Source of the DNA: Erysipelotrichaceae bacterium 66202529
GTDB lineage: Bacteria; Bacillota_I; Bacilli_A; Erysipelotrichales; Erysipelotrichaceae
Assembly: GCA_017161075.1 (NCBI GenBank)
Contig: CP046174.1
Coordinates: forward strand, 806,001 to 870,000
Direction of reading: 5' to 3'
Length of the DNA stretch: 64,000 nt
Shown here: positions 15,049-23,717 of the stretch, piece by piece
Position numbering within the stretch: the stretch's first letter is position 1
Layout of the letters: each line of letters starts with the position of its first letter
Made by a program: the position numbers and the translations under genes
The notes under the pieces: generated by a model
The model's input: only the letters and a program-made list of their open reading frames with translations
What the model was told of the DNA's origin: nothing
Databases searched by the model: none

Positions 15049-17550
15049 ATGCGGAAGAAATTAAAAAGTATCATCATGATATTCGCTTCGATCTTGCTAT
15101 GTGGATCTAATATGTTATCCACGATAACAATCAAAGCCAATGTCACAAACCTGGAAGATACCGGATACTGGCATAGTGGACAAGCGCACAATCCAGATAA
15201 TCCTGCGTATACCGCATGGTTCGATCATCAAAAGATTGAAAAGATCCATGTCGAACAAGGTGTCGGTGTATGTAGTGAGCCTTGGGAGGTCATCAATGGT
15301 TGGAGTGGTTATACAGTATCAAAGTACCAAGCTGATCGTATAGCCGATATTTGGTATTACGCATATGTCAACACCAACCAATCCAAGTGGAATTATGCAG
15401 TTGGTCAGCTGATGGTATGGGAATATCTAGGATATAAACCTACGGACCATAATGTTCCGAATTACGAGAAACGAAAAGCTGAAGTCAACGAGATGATCAA
15501 GAATATGACAAAACGCCCTAGCTTCAATGGGAAAACTGTTACCTTGAATGCCGGTGAAAGTACTACACTGACAGACACCAATAACGTCCTGCAGGATTTC
15601 AAAGGTAAAGAAAGTATTCCGAAAGGAATAACAGCAAAACGTAGTGGAAATAAATTAACGATTACCGCCAGTGCTAGTGCAAGTGAAAACAGCACATATA
15701 GTTTAAATAAAATCAAACCGGAAATGGTTGGTCAATCACTCGTACATAGAAAAGCCGGAGGTCAAGATATAGTAGTACCTTTGCGTGAAGATCCAATTCC
15801 ATTATCATTGAAAATAAAAGTAAATAAATATGGTTCATTAAAGATCATGAAACAGGATGAAGATGGAAATCTAGTACCGAACACTTCCTTCAAGGTATCT
15901 AAAAATGCCGATATGTCCTCCCCGATCGGAACCTACCAAACAGGCTCCAACGGTACTGTCACTGTAAATGACCTTGCCCCTGCGACTTACTATGTGCAGG
16001 AGAGTGCTGTACCAAGTCATCTGATCCTGGACAAGACGATCCATAAGGTAAGTGTATCTTCCAATAAGACGGCCTCTTTCACCGCTCGTAATGATTGGAA
16101 GAAAGGTCGTGTCCAGATCCGTAAGGTCGATACGGATTCCAAGAAACAAGTCGCAGGTGCGACGTATGCGATTTTCAACCAACAAGGTCAGGAGCTCCAG
16201 CGCCTCGTTACGAAGGCATCCGGGTATTCCATGTCCGGGTATCTGCGTGTTGGCGAGTATTATGTGCAAGAGGTCATTGCGCCATCAGGATATACGCTCA
16301 ATAAGACGAAATATCCTGTCACGATCAGTAATCACAATCAGACGATCACCGTGACAGGCACAGATAAACGCCAGTCCGGTACATTGAAGTTATCCAAGGC
16401 AGATAGTAAGACGAATAAAAAACCACAGGGAGACGCAACGCTACAGGGCGCTGTTTATGAGTTACGAGCGAAGGAAAATATCCTGGATCCTGCCGATCAG
16501 AGCGTGAAATATAAAAAAGGCGCTTTGGTCGCAACGCTGACCACGGATAAGAATGGTAATGCCACGAAAACAGGTCTCTACCTGGGAAAATATACCCTGA
16601 AAGAGACGAAGGCCAGTCTGGGATACCGCCTGGATCCTAAGTCATATGATGTGACGATCAATCCTGCAGCACAAACGACCAGTGTCATCACAGTTTCAAA
16701 AAATGTCCTTGAGGATATCATCAAGTTGCGGATCCATAAGGTCCAGGAAGAACCTAAGCTGAATATCCCAAATACGATCTTCACATTCACAAAACCGAAT
16801 GGAACTACCTCAGAAATAAAAACAGATAAGAACGGCTCCATCCAGTTCGTCGGTCTTCGTCCGGGCATCTACAAGCTCAAAGAAAAGGCTGTCATGGATG
16901 GCTATGATATCAATCCTACCGAAGTACGTTTTGAAGTGTTATCCGGTGGGGGCGTCAAGGTACTAACAGACCTGACGAATACAGGCATTACCTTCCAGAA
17001 GACAAATGCATTCGACGGCATCATAACCGTGAGTGACAAGGTATCTCCGTTCACGTTGAAGATCACGAAGCTCAACGACCACAAGCAGCTGTTGGACGGT
17101 GCGGAATTTACACTATACAGCGATAAAGCCTGTACGAAAGTAGTCGCAAAGAGAACCTCATATAACGGTGTATTGAGCTTTGCAGGTCTGAAGGATCGAA
17201 CGAAGTATTACCTCAAAGAAACGAAAGCACCGGATGGATACCGTATCCCATTAGATCCGGATACGAAACAGCCTCATATCTATGAGATCGAGACCGTCTC
17301 TTCCCCGGTCAATGACCTGTTCGAGTTATGGGTAGACGGTAAGAAATATACACCGAAAGATACGGTCACGACAGGTGCTATCCGCATCGAGGGTACGAAG
17401 AAAGCAAGAGTCGTGCATATGGAGATCGTGAATATGGTAGGTATCAAATTGCCGGAAACAGGCAGTGATCTCATGTTCCCGATGTTTATCATAGGCATGG
17501 GATTGATGTTCTTAGGGAGAAAAAGCTTACGAGGAGGAGTTAGAGAATGA
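15049..17550 (+). CDS. Sortase-anchored adhesin with thioester domain and Cna-B repeats
   Basis: 833 residues. Signal peptide, then an N-terminal region with GVCSEPW (Cys about 74) and YAVGQLMVWEYLG (Gln about 120), the Cys/Gln pair of a thioester domain that can bond covalently to host amines. Five or so Cna-B/SpaA-type domains follow (e.g. SLKIMKQDEDGNLVPNTSFK; GAEFTLYSD...YLKETKAPDGYRIP), then LPETG near 801, a hydrophobic span and a basic tail. Likely the tip adhesin of the pilus made by the downstream genes. Start at 15049: GGAGG is 8 bp upstream, whereas the ATG at 15034 overlaps it. Confidence 0.85.
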   Translation: MRKKLKSIIMIFASILLCGSNMLSTITIKANVTNLEDTGYWHSGQAHNPDNPAYTAWFDHQKIEKIHVEQGVGVCSEPWEVINGWSGYTVSKYQADRIADIWYYAYVNTNQSKWNYAVGQLMVWEYLGYKPTDHNVPNYEKRKAEVNEMIKNMTKRPSFNGKTVTLNAGESTTLTDTNNVLQDFKGKESIPKGITAKRSGNKLTITASASASENSTYSLNKIKPEMVGQSLVHRKAGGQDIVVPLREDPIPLSLKIKVNKYGSLKIMKQDEDGNLVPNTSFKVSKNADMSSPIGTYQTGSNGTVTVNDLAPATYYVQESAVPSHLILDKTIHKVSVSSNKTASFTARNDWKKGRVQIRKVDTDSKKQVAGATYAIFNQQGQELQRLVTKASGYSMSGYLRVGEYYVQEVIAPSGYTLNKTKYPVTISNHNQTITVTGTDKRQSGTLKLSKADSKTNKKPQGDATLQGAVYELRAKENILDPADQSVKYKKGALVATLTTDKNGNATKTGLYLGKYTLKETKASLGYRLDPKSYDVTINPAAQTTSVITVSKNVLEDIIKLRIHKVQEEPKLNIPNTIFTFTKPNGTTSEIKTDKNGSIQFVGLRPGIYKLKEKAVMDGYDINPTEVRFEVLSGGGVKVLTDLTNTGITFQKTNAFDGIITVSDKVSPFTLKITKLNDHKQLLDGAEFTLYSDKACTKVVAKRTSYNGVLSFAGLKDRTKYYLKETKAPDGYRIPLDPDTKQPHIYEIETVSSPVNDLFELWVDGKKYTPKDTVTTGAIRIEGTKKARVVHMEIVNMVGIKLPETGSDLMFPMFIIGMGLMFLGRKSLRGGVRE

Positions 17551-19400
17551 ATAAAAAGAACGTAATGAAATATCTGGGGATCCCTGCTCTGGCGACAGGG
17601 ATGCTGTTATCCGGTGCACTTCCGGCATTGACCATCACTAGTCTAGTGATCCATGCAGCTCAGGAGATCACGACGCCGGGCGGTATCGTAGACCTGAAGA
17701 AAGGCGGTGCCGCCATCACCATCGAAGCGAATGAAGGACAATCGCTCATAGGAAAGAAGTTTCGTCTGTATCAGCTGTTCTCTGTAAAGAACGCAGCGCA
17801 TCTGGAAAGTGTGAACTATACCTGGACACCTGCCTATCAGGATGTCTTGCAGAAGGTCATCGGGAAACGCCTGAACAAACCGGCAAAGGATGTGACGGAA
17901 TATGAAGCAGTCGACTACATCCAGTCTTTAAACAATCATAAGGTGGAAGGTGCTGTGACAGAACAGAAGTTGGAAGGAAGATACAGCGAATTCCGCTATT
18001 TCATCGAAGAGATCACTACAGAGCTGCGTGCACAGAAGAAACAAGGGACCGATATCCATGTCACGCAAACGATGGATAACGGCAATATCCGTTTCGACGG
18101 TCTGGAATTCGGATACTACATCACCGATGAGATATCCGATAATGCAGGGACGCACTCCGCAAGCTCTCTGTGTATGGTGAATACGGCTAATCCAAATGCT
18201 GCTGTAAAGATCAAATCCGACTATCCTTCGATCACGAAGAAGATACAGGAGGATGACCATAAGGAGGAGATCGGCGCAGATGGATGGAACGATATCGCGG
18301 ACTACGAGATCGGTCAGACCGTTCCGTATCGTTATGATACAGCTGTACCGGATATGAATGGATATCACACGTATTATTTTGCTTTCCATGACAAGATGGA
18401 TAAAGCACTGACCTTTGACCCGGATACCGTAAAGATCCAGATCATGGATGGAAAGAAGACCTATGATGTCGATCCCAGCGAATACAACATATTGGAAAAT
18501 GTAGGAGGAACGACGTTCAAGATAGAGATCGAAGACCTGAAGAAGATCGTAGACCGCGAGTTTCCGGAAGGTATGAACAAGGACAAGGAGAACGTCTATG
18601 GACAGAAGATCGTCCTTCGCTATGATGCTAAGCTGAACGATGAGGCTGCCAAGGATACTGGAAGACCGGGCTTCGAGAACAGTGTGAAGCTGGAGTTCTC
18701 CAATGATCCGGATGCGGATGGTGTCGGAAAGACCGGAGAGACACCGTGGGATACGGTCGTGTGCTTCACCTATAAGCTGAACGTATCGAAGGTCAATGAC
18801 CATGACGCACCGTTGAAGGACGCAAGATTCCGTCTGTACAGCGATGCGGACTGTACGAAGGAAGTATATCTGAAACGTACTCCTGACGGTTATAACGTGA
18901 TCAACCGTGATGCTGTAGGCGGTAATGATCATGACGGTGGGACACAGCCGAATGAAGCCGTCGAGATCGTCACACCTTTGGATGGCAATTTCACGATCTA
19001 TGGTCTCGATCAGGGTGTGTATTACCTTTCGGAGGTAGAAGCACCGGATGGATACCGGAAATTATTGGACCCGATCGTATTGACGGTAAGACCGACCTAT
19101 ACGAACGATAGAAACAGCTACGTAGCCGGCGAAGGCGCAACGGATAAGATCCTGCAGAAGCTGGAGGCAACTGCTCATTTTAAAGAATTCTATGATGGTG
19201 CAACTTCTGAAAAAGATAATAAACTGGAGGCAGATGCGACGCAAGGTTCCATGAATCTAACGGTAGTAAACAAAGTAGGAAGTAAACTACCGGTCACAGG
19301 ATCACAGTTGACGATCGTCATGGTCGCTCTTGGGGCAGGGCTGATGATCGCCGGTTATGGTATCCACAGAAAGAGAAGCCATGTGGATGATGGGAAATGA
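17547..19400 (+). CDS. Major pilin (SpaA/FimA-type backbone subunit)
   Basis: 617 residues, starting in an ATGA overlap with the adhesin. Signal peptide, a D1 domain, then DYPSITKKI (near 225, a pilin-motif-like Lys region), an isopeptide D2-type domain (TVPYRYDTAVPDMNGYHTYY) and a Cna-B domain (DARFRLYSDADCTKE...YLSEVEAPDGYRK). It ends LPVTG near 582, a membrane span and KRS-rich tail. The adjacent class C sortase would polymerise it through the Lys and the LPVTG Thr. The long minus-strand open frame over it is a shadow. Confidence 0.85.
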   Translation: MNKKNVMKYLGIPALATGMLLSGALPALTITSLVIHAAQEITTPGGIVDLKKGGAAITIEANEGQSLIGKKFRLYQLFSVKNAAHLESVNYTWTPAYQDVLQKVIGKRLNKPAKDVTEYEAVDYIQSLNNHKVEGAVTEQKLEGRYSEFRYFIEEITTELRAQKKQGTDIHVTQTMDNGNIRFDGLEFGYYITDEISDNAGTHSASSLCMVNTANPNAAVKIKSDYPSITKKIQEDDHKEEIGADGWNDIADYEIGQTVPYRYDTAVPDMNGYHTYYFAFHDKMDKALTFDPDTVKIQIMDGKKTYDVDPSEYNILENVGGTTFKIEIEDLKKIVDREFPEGMNKDKENVYGQKIVLRYDAKLNDEAAKDTGRPGFENSVKLEFSNDPDADGVGKTGETPWDTVVCFTYKLNVSKVNDHDAPLKDARFRLYSDADCTKEVYLKRTPDGYNVINRDAVGGNDHDGGTQPNEAVEIVTPLDGNFTIYGLDQGVYYLSEVEAPDGYRKLLDPIVLTVRPTYTNDRNSYVAGEGATDKILQKLEATAHFKEFYDGATSEKDNKLEADATQGSMNLTVVNKVGSKLPVTGSQLTIVMVALGAGLMIAGYGIHRKRSHVDDGK

Positions 19401-20248
19401 AGCGTGAAAAAAGATCCGGAAGACGATGGTGGAGCATAGCAATCATCCTCGTCGGCTTTCTGATCTGCAGCTATCCCATAGTGAGTGGTCTGTATCAGCG
19501 AAGTGTACAGTCCGATTCCCTGAAGACATATACCAAAGTGCTACGACGCAATGAAGATCAGGTGGAAGATCTGTTGAAGGCGGCAGATACCTATAACGAT
19601 ATATTGTTTCAAACGCAGGGGAACTATATCCAAGGTATCAGTGACAAGTATCTGACAGAGAAGGCTTATGAAAAACAGCTGCGATTGAAGGACAGCGATG
19701 TCATGGCACGCATCGAGATACCAAAGATCAGTGTCGATCTTCCTATCTATCACGGTGTGAGTGAGAGCGTCCTATCAAAAGGTGTGGGACATCTTCGATC
19801 CAGCAGTCTTCCTGTCGGTGGTGAGAGTACACATGCGGCATTGAGCGGACATCGTGGTCTTCCATCATCAAAGCTATTTACCAGATTAGATGAATTGGAA
19901 AAAGGCGATCTCTTCTACATCGATGTACTCGGCAGGACGCTGGCCTATCGGATCTGCGATATCCAAACGACATATCCGGATGATATCGATAAACTGAGCA
20001 TACAGGAAGGAAGAGACCTCGTGACGCTCATCACCTGTACGCCATACGGGATCAATACGAAAAGGTTGCTCATAACAGGAGAACGGGCAGCTTATGAGAA
20101 ACAGGAAAAGGAATCGATCCAGGGATCGATAATGTCGATACGAGAACTTATCTTTACGGCAGCACCCTTTGTGATCATCACGCTCCTGTTGGGAAAAGAA
20201 ATCTATCATTATAGAAAAAGGAGGTCAAAAGAACATGAAGAAGCGTAA
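19397..20248 (+). CDS. Class C (pilus-polymerising) sortase
   Basis: 283 residues with N- and C-terminal membrane spans (about 13-30 and 247-262), as in pilin sortases. Catalytic His in LSGHRGL (about 151), Cys in TLITCTPYGINTKRLLITGER (Cys about 213, Arg about 222; quoted in part as TCTPYG and KRLL). The DLPIYHG lid-like region is upstream. A transpeptidase that joins pilin LPVTG to the next pilin Lys. Overlaps the pilin gene by 4 bp and the next gene by 14 bp. Confidence 0.9.
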   Translation: MKREKRSGRRWWSIAIILVGFLICSYPIVSGLYQRSVQSDSLKTYTKVLRRNEDQVEDLLKAADTYNDILFQTQGNYIQGISDKYLTEKAYEKQLRLKDSDVMARIEIPKISVDLPIYHGVSESVLSKGVGHLRSSSLPVGGESTHAALSGHRGLPSSKLFTRLDELEKGDLFYIDVLGRTLAYRICDIQTTYPDDIDKLSIQEGRDLVTLITCTPYGINTKRLLITGERAAYEKQEKESIQGSIMSIRELIFTAAPFVIITLLLGKEIYHYRKRRSKEHEEA

Positions 20249-21176
20249 TAAGATAGTTCGCATCATGACATTATCGTTGTTGTCATTATGTTGTATCAAG
20301 CCGATACAAGCACAGGAAATCGAACTTAAACCCGATCCCTCTGTTCAGGAGAAGGGCAGCATACACGTGGAACTTGAAGAAACGAAAGATCGACTATCCA
20401 GAGAAGGGGTGGAACTCTCATTGTCACGTGTCGCAGATATAAAGGACGGAAGTTATGTACTTGATGATCTGTATCGTTCTGCAGGTGTGGATATGAACGA
20501 CATAAAAACAGCAGAAGGGTTACAGGAGGCCGCAGATACATTGCGTCCATTGGTCAAGAGCCCATTACAGGCAAAGCGGACAGATGCGCAGGGAATCGTG
20601 GATTTCACAGATCTGGAGGTAGGCGTCTATCTGTTGTATGTGAGCAATCAGGCGGGCTATGAAACGATACAGCCGACACTGATCAGCGTCCCGATGTGGG
20701 ATGAGACCGCCAAGCAGATGAACTATCATATCGAAGTATTCCCAAAACATGCGCCTTTACCGGCATTGAACGTGCGGAAAGTCGATTATTATGATCATAA
20801 GAGCATTTTAAAAGAAGCTGAGTTTACTCTGTATTCCGATGCAGCTTGCACGAAGATCATCAAAGCGGAGAAGACAGATCCAAAGAGTGGTATAGCAGTG
20901 TTCGATGGTCTGATCTATGGGACAGTGTATGTAAAAGAGACGAAAGCTCCTGCCGGATATCAGTTATCTAAGGAAGTCATCAAGGTAACGATCAATGATA
21001 ATTGGGTCAACGGTGACGATAAGCTGCGTACGATCATCTTCCCTGACAGACCGCTCCCGACGTCTGGCGGTCCAAATACCGGCGACCATACGGATATAGT
21101 CGGATGGATCTTCCTGATTGGCATATCCGCATGTGCCACTGTCTTCTTCCTTCATAGAAAGCATGAGGCACAGTGA
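20235..21176 (+). CDS. Minor (basal) pilin with atypical sorting signal
   Basis: 313 residues. Signal peptide ending near QAQ, a D1-like domain, the pilin motif YHIEVFPKH near 170 with a candidate acceptor Lys, then a Cna-B domain (EAEFTLYSDAACTKI...VKETKAPAGYQLS). The C-terminus has PLPTSGGPNTGDH before the membrane span instead of LPXTG; PNTGD may be the real signal, which would suggest anchoring by another sortase. Probably links the pilus to the wall. Confidence 0.75.
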   Translation: MKKRNKIVRIMTLSLLSLCCIKPIQAQEIELKPDPSVQEKGSIHVELEETKDRLSREGVELSLSRVADIKDGSYVLDDLYRSAGVDMNDIKTAEGLQEAADTLRPLVKSPLQAKRTDAQGIVDFTDLEVGVYLLYVSNQAGYETIQPTLISVPMWDETAKQMNYHIEVFPKHAPLPALNVRKVDYYDHKSILKEAEFTLYSDAACTKIIKAEKTDPKSGIAVFDGLIYGTVYVKETKAPAGYQLSKEVIKVTINDNWVNGDDKLRTIIFPDRPLPTSGGPNTGDHTDIVGWIFLIGISACATVFFLHRKHEAQ

Positions 21177-22015
21177 GAAAAAGTCAGTATATGACATTCA
21201 TCCTTTGTGTCTTACTGATCTGCCTGGGATGTTGGTATTTCTTATTTCCGAAACCGGCAGATAAAGATGACCTGTCGATCACATTCAAGGATACGGAAAA
21301 GGTGAAACTGAACGAGAAGATCGAACCTGTCGATCTGATTCGCTCCACGACATCTGTGAAGATCCTATATCCGACGATCGACACCTCATCCCCGGGGGTA
21401 AAGAAGCTCTTATATATCGCTGTGGGAGAGGATGGAGGACAAAAAGAGTTCATGAAGGAGATCCGGGTGGTGGCGCCGAAACCACCTGTCCTTCAACTCA
21501 AAAAGGATAAGGTCGAGATCTATGTGAAGGAAGTATTTGATGCAAGATCTTATGTAAGGAAAGCCTATAGTGACTATGACGGTGATCTGGACGTATCGAT
21601 CCGTGGAAGCTATGATGTGAAGAAAGCCGGTACCTATACGATCACCTATAAGGTCAAGGATTCCAGCGGTCATACTGCCACGAAGGAGCTGCGGCTCATC
21701 GTCAAAGAAAAAGAAGAGGCGCCGAAGGAAAAGGAGCCACAGCATCCACAGAAGGAAGAGCGACCATCAACTACACAGCCGCCGAAAGAACAAGATACGA
21801 CTACAGGCTCCGCTCCGGATCCTGAAGCAGAGAAGCCACAGGAACCGGCCCCATCGATCGGCGTACAGACATGGCTGTTTGCCAATGGAGAGAGTTTCTC
21901 CTCAGCACAGGAGAAATGTAATGCCGCAGGAGTCGCAAGTGGAAGGAGGTACCAGTGTGATGTGTTACAGGATGATGCCGGTATCTATACAGGCTATCGG
22001 CTCGACCTACGATGA
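21173..22015 (+). CDS. Membrane-anchored Ig-like surface protein
   Basis: 280 residues, likely GTG start in an overlap with the minor pilin (ATG at 21191 is the alternative). N-terminal anchor (about 8-25), two Ig-like domains (the second DGDLDVSIRGSYDVKKAGTY), a Pro/Glu/Gln-rich stalk (about 180-228), and a C-terminal domain of about 50 residues with two Cys (EKCNAA, YQCDVL). Same plan as the lipoprotein at 13817. It ends 1 bp before palindrome 9. Confidence 0.65.
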   Translation: MRKSQYMTFILCVLLICLGCWYFLFPKPADKDDLSITFKDTEKVKLNEKIEPVDLIRSTTSVKILYPTIDTSSPGVKKLLYIAVGEDGGQKEFMKEIRVVAPKPPVLQLKKDKVEIYVKEVFDARSYVRKAYSDYDGDLDVSIRGSYDVKKAGTYTITYKVKDSSGHTATKELRLIVKEKEEAPKEKEPQHPQKEERPSTTQPPKEQDTTTGSAPDPEAEKPQEPAPSIGVQTWLFANGESFSSAQEKCNAAGVASGRRYQCDVLQDDAGIYTGYRLDLR

Positions 22016-22016
22016 T

Positions 22017-22033
22017 GTACCAGTGACTGGTAC
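22017..22033. promoter_or_regulatory. 17-bp palindrome copy 9
   Basis: GTACCAGTGACTGGTAC, perfect, 47 bp before the start of the conjugation operon. If it is an operator, this copy would control transfer. Confidence 0.8.
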
Positions 22034-22080
22034 ATCTGCCAATAGAAACGATGTAAGGATGATAGGAAGGAGTGAGGAAG

Positions 22081-23031
22081 ATGCTGTTCAAGCGACTGCA
22101 TAAGCACTTGGATCAGGGCATAGAAGAGCACACAGGAAATGAGGGACAACAGGTAGAACATACAGAGGAAGAGTTGGAAGCACATCTACAGAAGCTGATG
22201 AAGCGACAACGGCGTATCGTGCGATTGAAGAAAGCAGTTCTGTATCTGATCGTAGGTATCGGTCTGCTGGGAGGATTCCGTTCCCTTGCTCAGGAACGAC
22301 CGGACATAACGCCTGCAGTAGCGGTGAACGACTATAGCTTCCTGGAGGATTATATAAAAAACTATTATAAATATCCCCAGGATGAAGAAAGTCAGCAGTT
22401 CTTACAGGAATTCACGACCGGAGGAAGCTGGAACGTATCCTATGATCAAAAGATCAAGCGTGCCGAGGTAGGAACCGTAGAAGTATATCAGGTGGAGCCA
22501 TCCGATACAGAGGAAGGCCGGCTCACATCCTATGCCAGAGTATCTCTCGATCTGAAAGACGACGAAGGCAAGAGTAAACGACAAACGGCATATATCGCGA
22601 TACGTTCTATTCAAAAAGATGGTCACTATATCGTGGATCGTCCGATCTCGATGATATCAACTGCGCCAGCTGCTATGAAGGAAGATATGAAAAAAGGACT
22701 GGAGACAGAAAAAGAAGATATCAAGGGAACGGACTGTACGGAACAGGAGAAGCAGGAGATCACGAATACGATCCAGTTGTTCTTTACGACCTATGCCGCT
22801 GATCTGGAACAGGCACGGCTCCTGATGCAGGATCCGGAAACGCTGAAACCATTGGATCCGGATACGAAACCGGTATTCGTCAGTCTACAATCCGCCATAC
22901 AGAATGAGGATGAGATACAGGCAGATGTGATCGTCCGCTATGAAACGAAGGAACTATTCCAACAGGAACGTACGGTGCGTTTCCTGTTCGATAGAAAAAC
23001 GAATAAGATCATTTCAAAGGAGGAGTATTAG
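22081..23031 (+). CDS. TcpC-like conjugation protein (VirB8-type)
   Basis: About 316 residues. Cytoplasmic basic N-terminus with a coiled coil (about 20-50), one membrane span (about 58-76), then two NTF2-like extracellular domains (FLEDYIKNYYKYP... and ITNTIQLFFTTYAAD). This matches TcpC of pCW3 and Orf13 of Tn916, the bitopic scaffold of Gram-positive transfer machines. Start at 22081 gives SD AAGGAG with 10 bp spacing; the GTG at 22072 is too close to it. Confidence 0.8.
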   Translation: MLFKRLHKHLDQGIEEHTGNEGQQVEHTEEELEAHLQKLMKRQRRIVRLKKAVLYLIVGIGLLGGFRSLAQERPDITPAVAVNDYSFLEDYIKNYYKYPQDEESQQFLQEFTTGGSWNVSYDQKIKRAEVGTVEVYQVEPSDTEEGRLTSYARVSLDLKDDEGKSKRQTAYIAIRSIQKDGHYIVDRPISMISTAPAAMKEDMKKGLETEKEDIKGTDCTEQEKQEITNTIQLFFTTYAADLEQARLLMQDPETLKPLDPDTKPVFVSLQSAIQNEDEIQADVIVRYETKELFQQERTVRFLFDRKTNKIISKEEY

Positions 23032-23033
23032 GT

Positions 23034-23327
23034 ATGGATTTTACAAAATTAGATGGTTTCAAGGTCTTTTATTATTTGGTATTGCTCATCATATTCGTGG
23101 CGCTCATGGTGTTCTTGTTGAAAAGCGCAAAAGAATCTCTGCGCCGCACGGGTGGAAAATGGCAGTCTGTCATCGATGAAGCGTTCATCGGATTCATCGT
23201 ATTGGTCGCTTTCACGATCATCGCTCAGATAGAGCCGTCATCGATCATCTCATTCCTGACGAAACCACTCACATGGATATGGGATCTCGTCCTGAAAGCA
23301 TTGCGGTTCGTAGGTATCAAGATATAG
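23034..23327 (+). CDS. Small two-span membrane protein of the transfer operon (TcpD position)
   Basis: 97 residues, two hydrophobic spans (about 11-30 and 48-66) and a weak third amphipathic C-terminus. It lies between the TcpC and TcpE homologues, the position of TcpD in pCW3 or of a VirB2-like subunit elsewhere. SD AAGGAGG. Homology is not certain. Confidence 0.6.
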   Translation: MDFTKLDGFKVFYYLVLLIIFVALMVFLLKSAKESLRRTGGKWQSVIDEAFIGFIVLVAFTIIAQIEPSSIISFLTKPLTWIWDLVLKALRFVGIKI

Positions 23328-23336
23328 AGGACCATC

Positions 23337-23717
23337 ATGAAGAGCGCCTATAATTATACGGCTGTCGAGACACACAAGCAGAAGCTGTATATCCCCTATA
23401 TCGGGATCGAATTGAACGGTTGGCTGATGGTGCTCGTGATGTTGGGCGGTCTGTTGTTTGCACTGATCCCCATCGGTATCCCTGCGTATCATCTGTTCGG
23501 ATCCTTGGGGATCCTGTTGTCTATCGGGATCGCTGCGGTAATGGAGATCGGTGCTGTGATGTTCCTGACCGAGATCGACCGGGAGAGCCGCAAGAACAAG
23601 CTGATCACGTTCTACTATCGGGATGTGAAGAACTATCGCATCCTGTACGATTCCCAAGGACACACACATAGATTATCGAAAGAAAAAGAAGGGAGAGTGC
23701 ATCGGTGTGTACGTTGA
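23337..23717 (+). CDS. TcpE-family transfer protein
   Basis: 126 residues. Two close membrane spans (about 28-48 and 52-78) then a cytoplasmic basic tail, with LYIPYIGIELNGW at the start. This is the TcpE/Orf17 pattern (small, N-terminal two-span membrane component). Overlaps the VirB4-like gene by 11 bp. Confidence 0.7.
   Translation: MKSAYNYTAVETHKQKLYIPYIGIELNGWLMVLVMLGGLLFALIPIGIPAYHLFGSLGILLSIGIAAVMEIGAVMFLTEIDRESRKNKLITFYYRDVKNYRILYDSQGHTHRLSKEKEGRVHRCVR

Noticed and set aside
17928..18932. 334-residue minus-strand frame antisense to the major pilin
   Set aside because: It has the Ile/Arg/His-rich composition of a shadow frame, while the plus strand has clear pilin domains.
21948..21958. 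GGTACCAGTGT, resembling half of the 17-bp palindrome
   Set aside because: Only one arm is present; a half-site can arise by chance.
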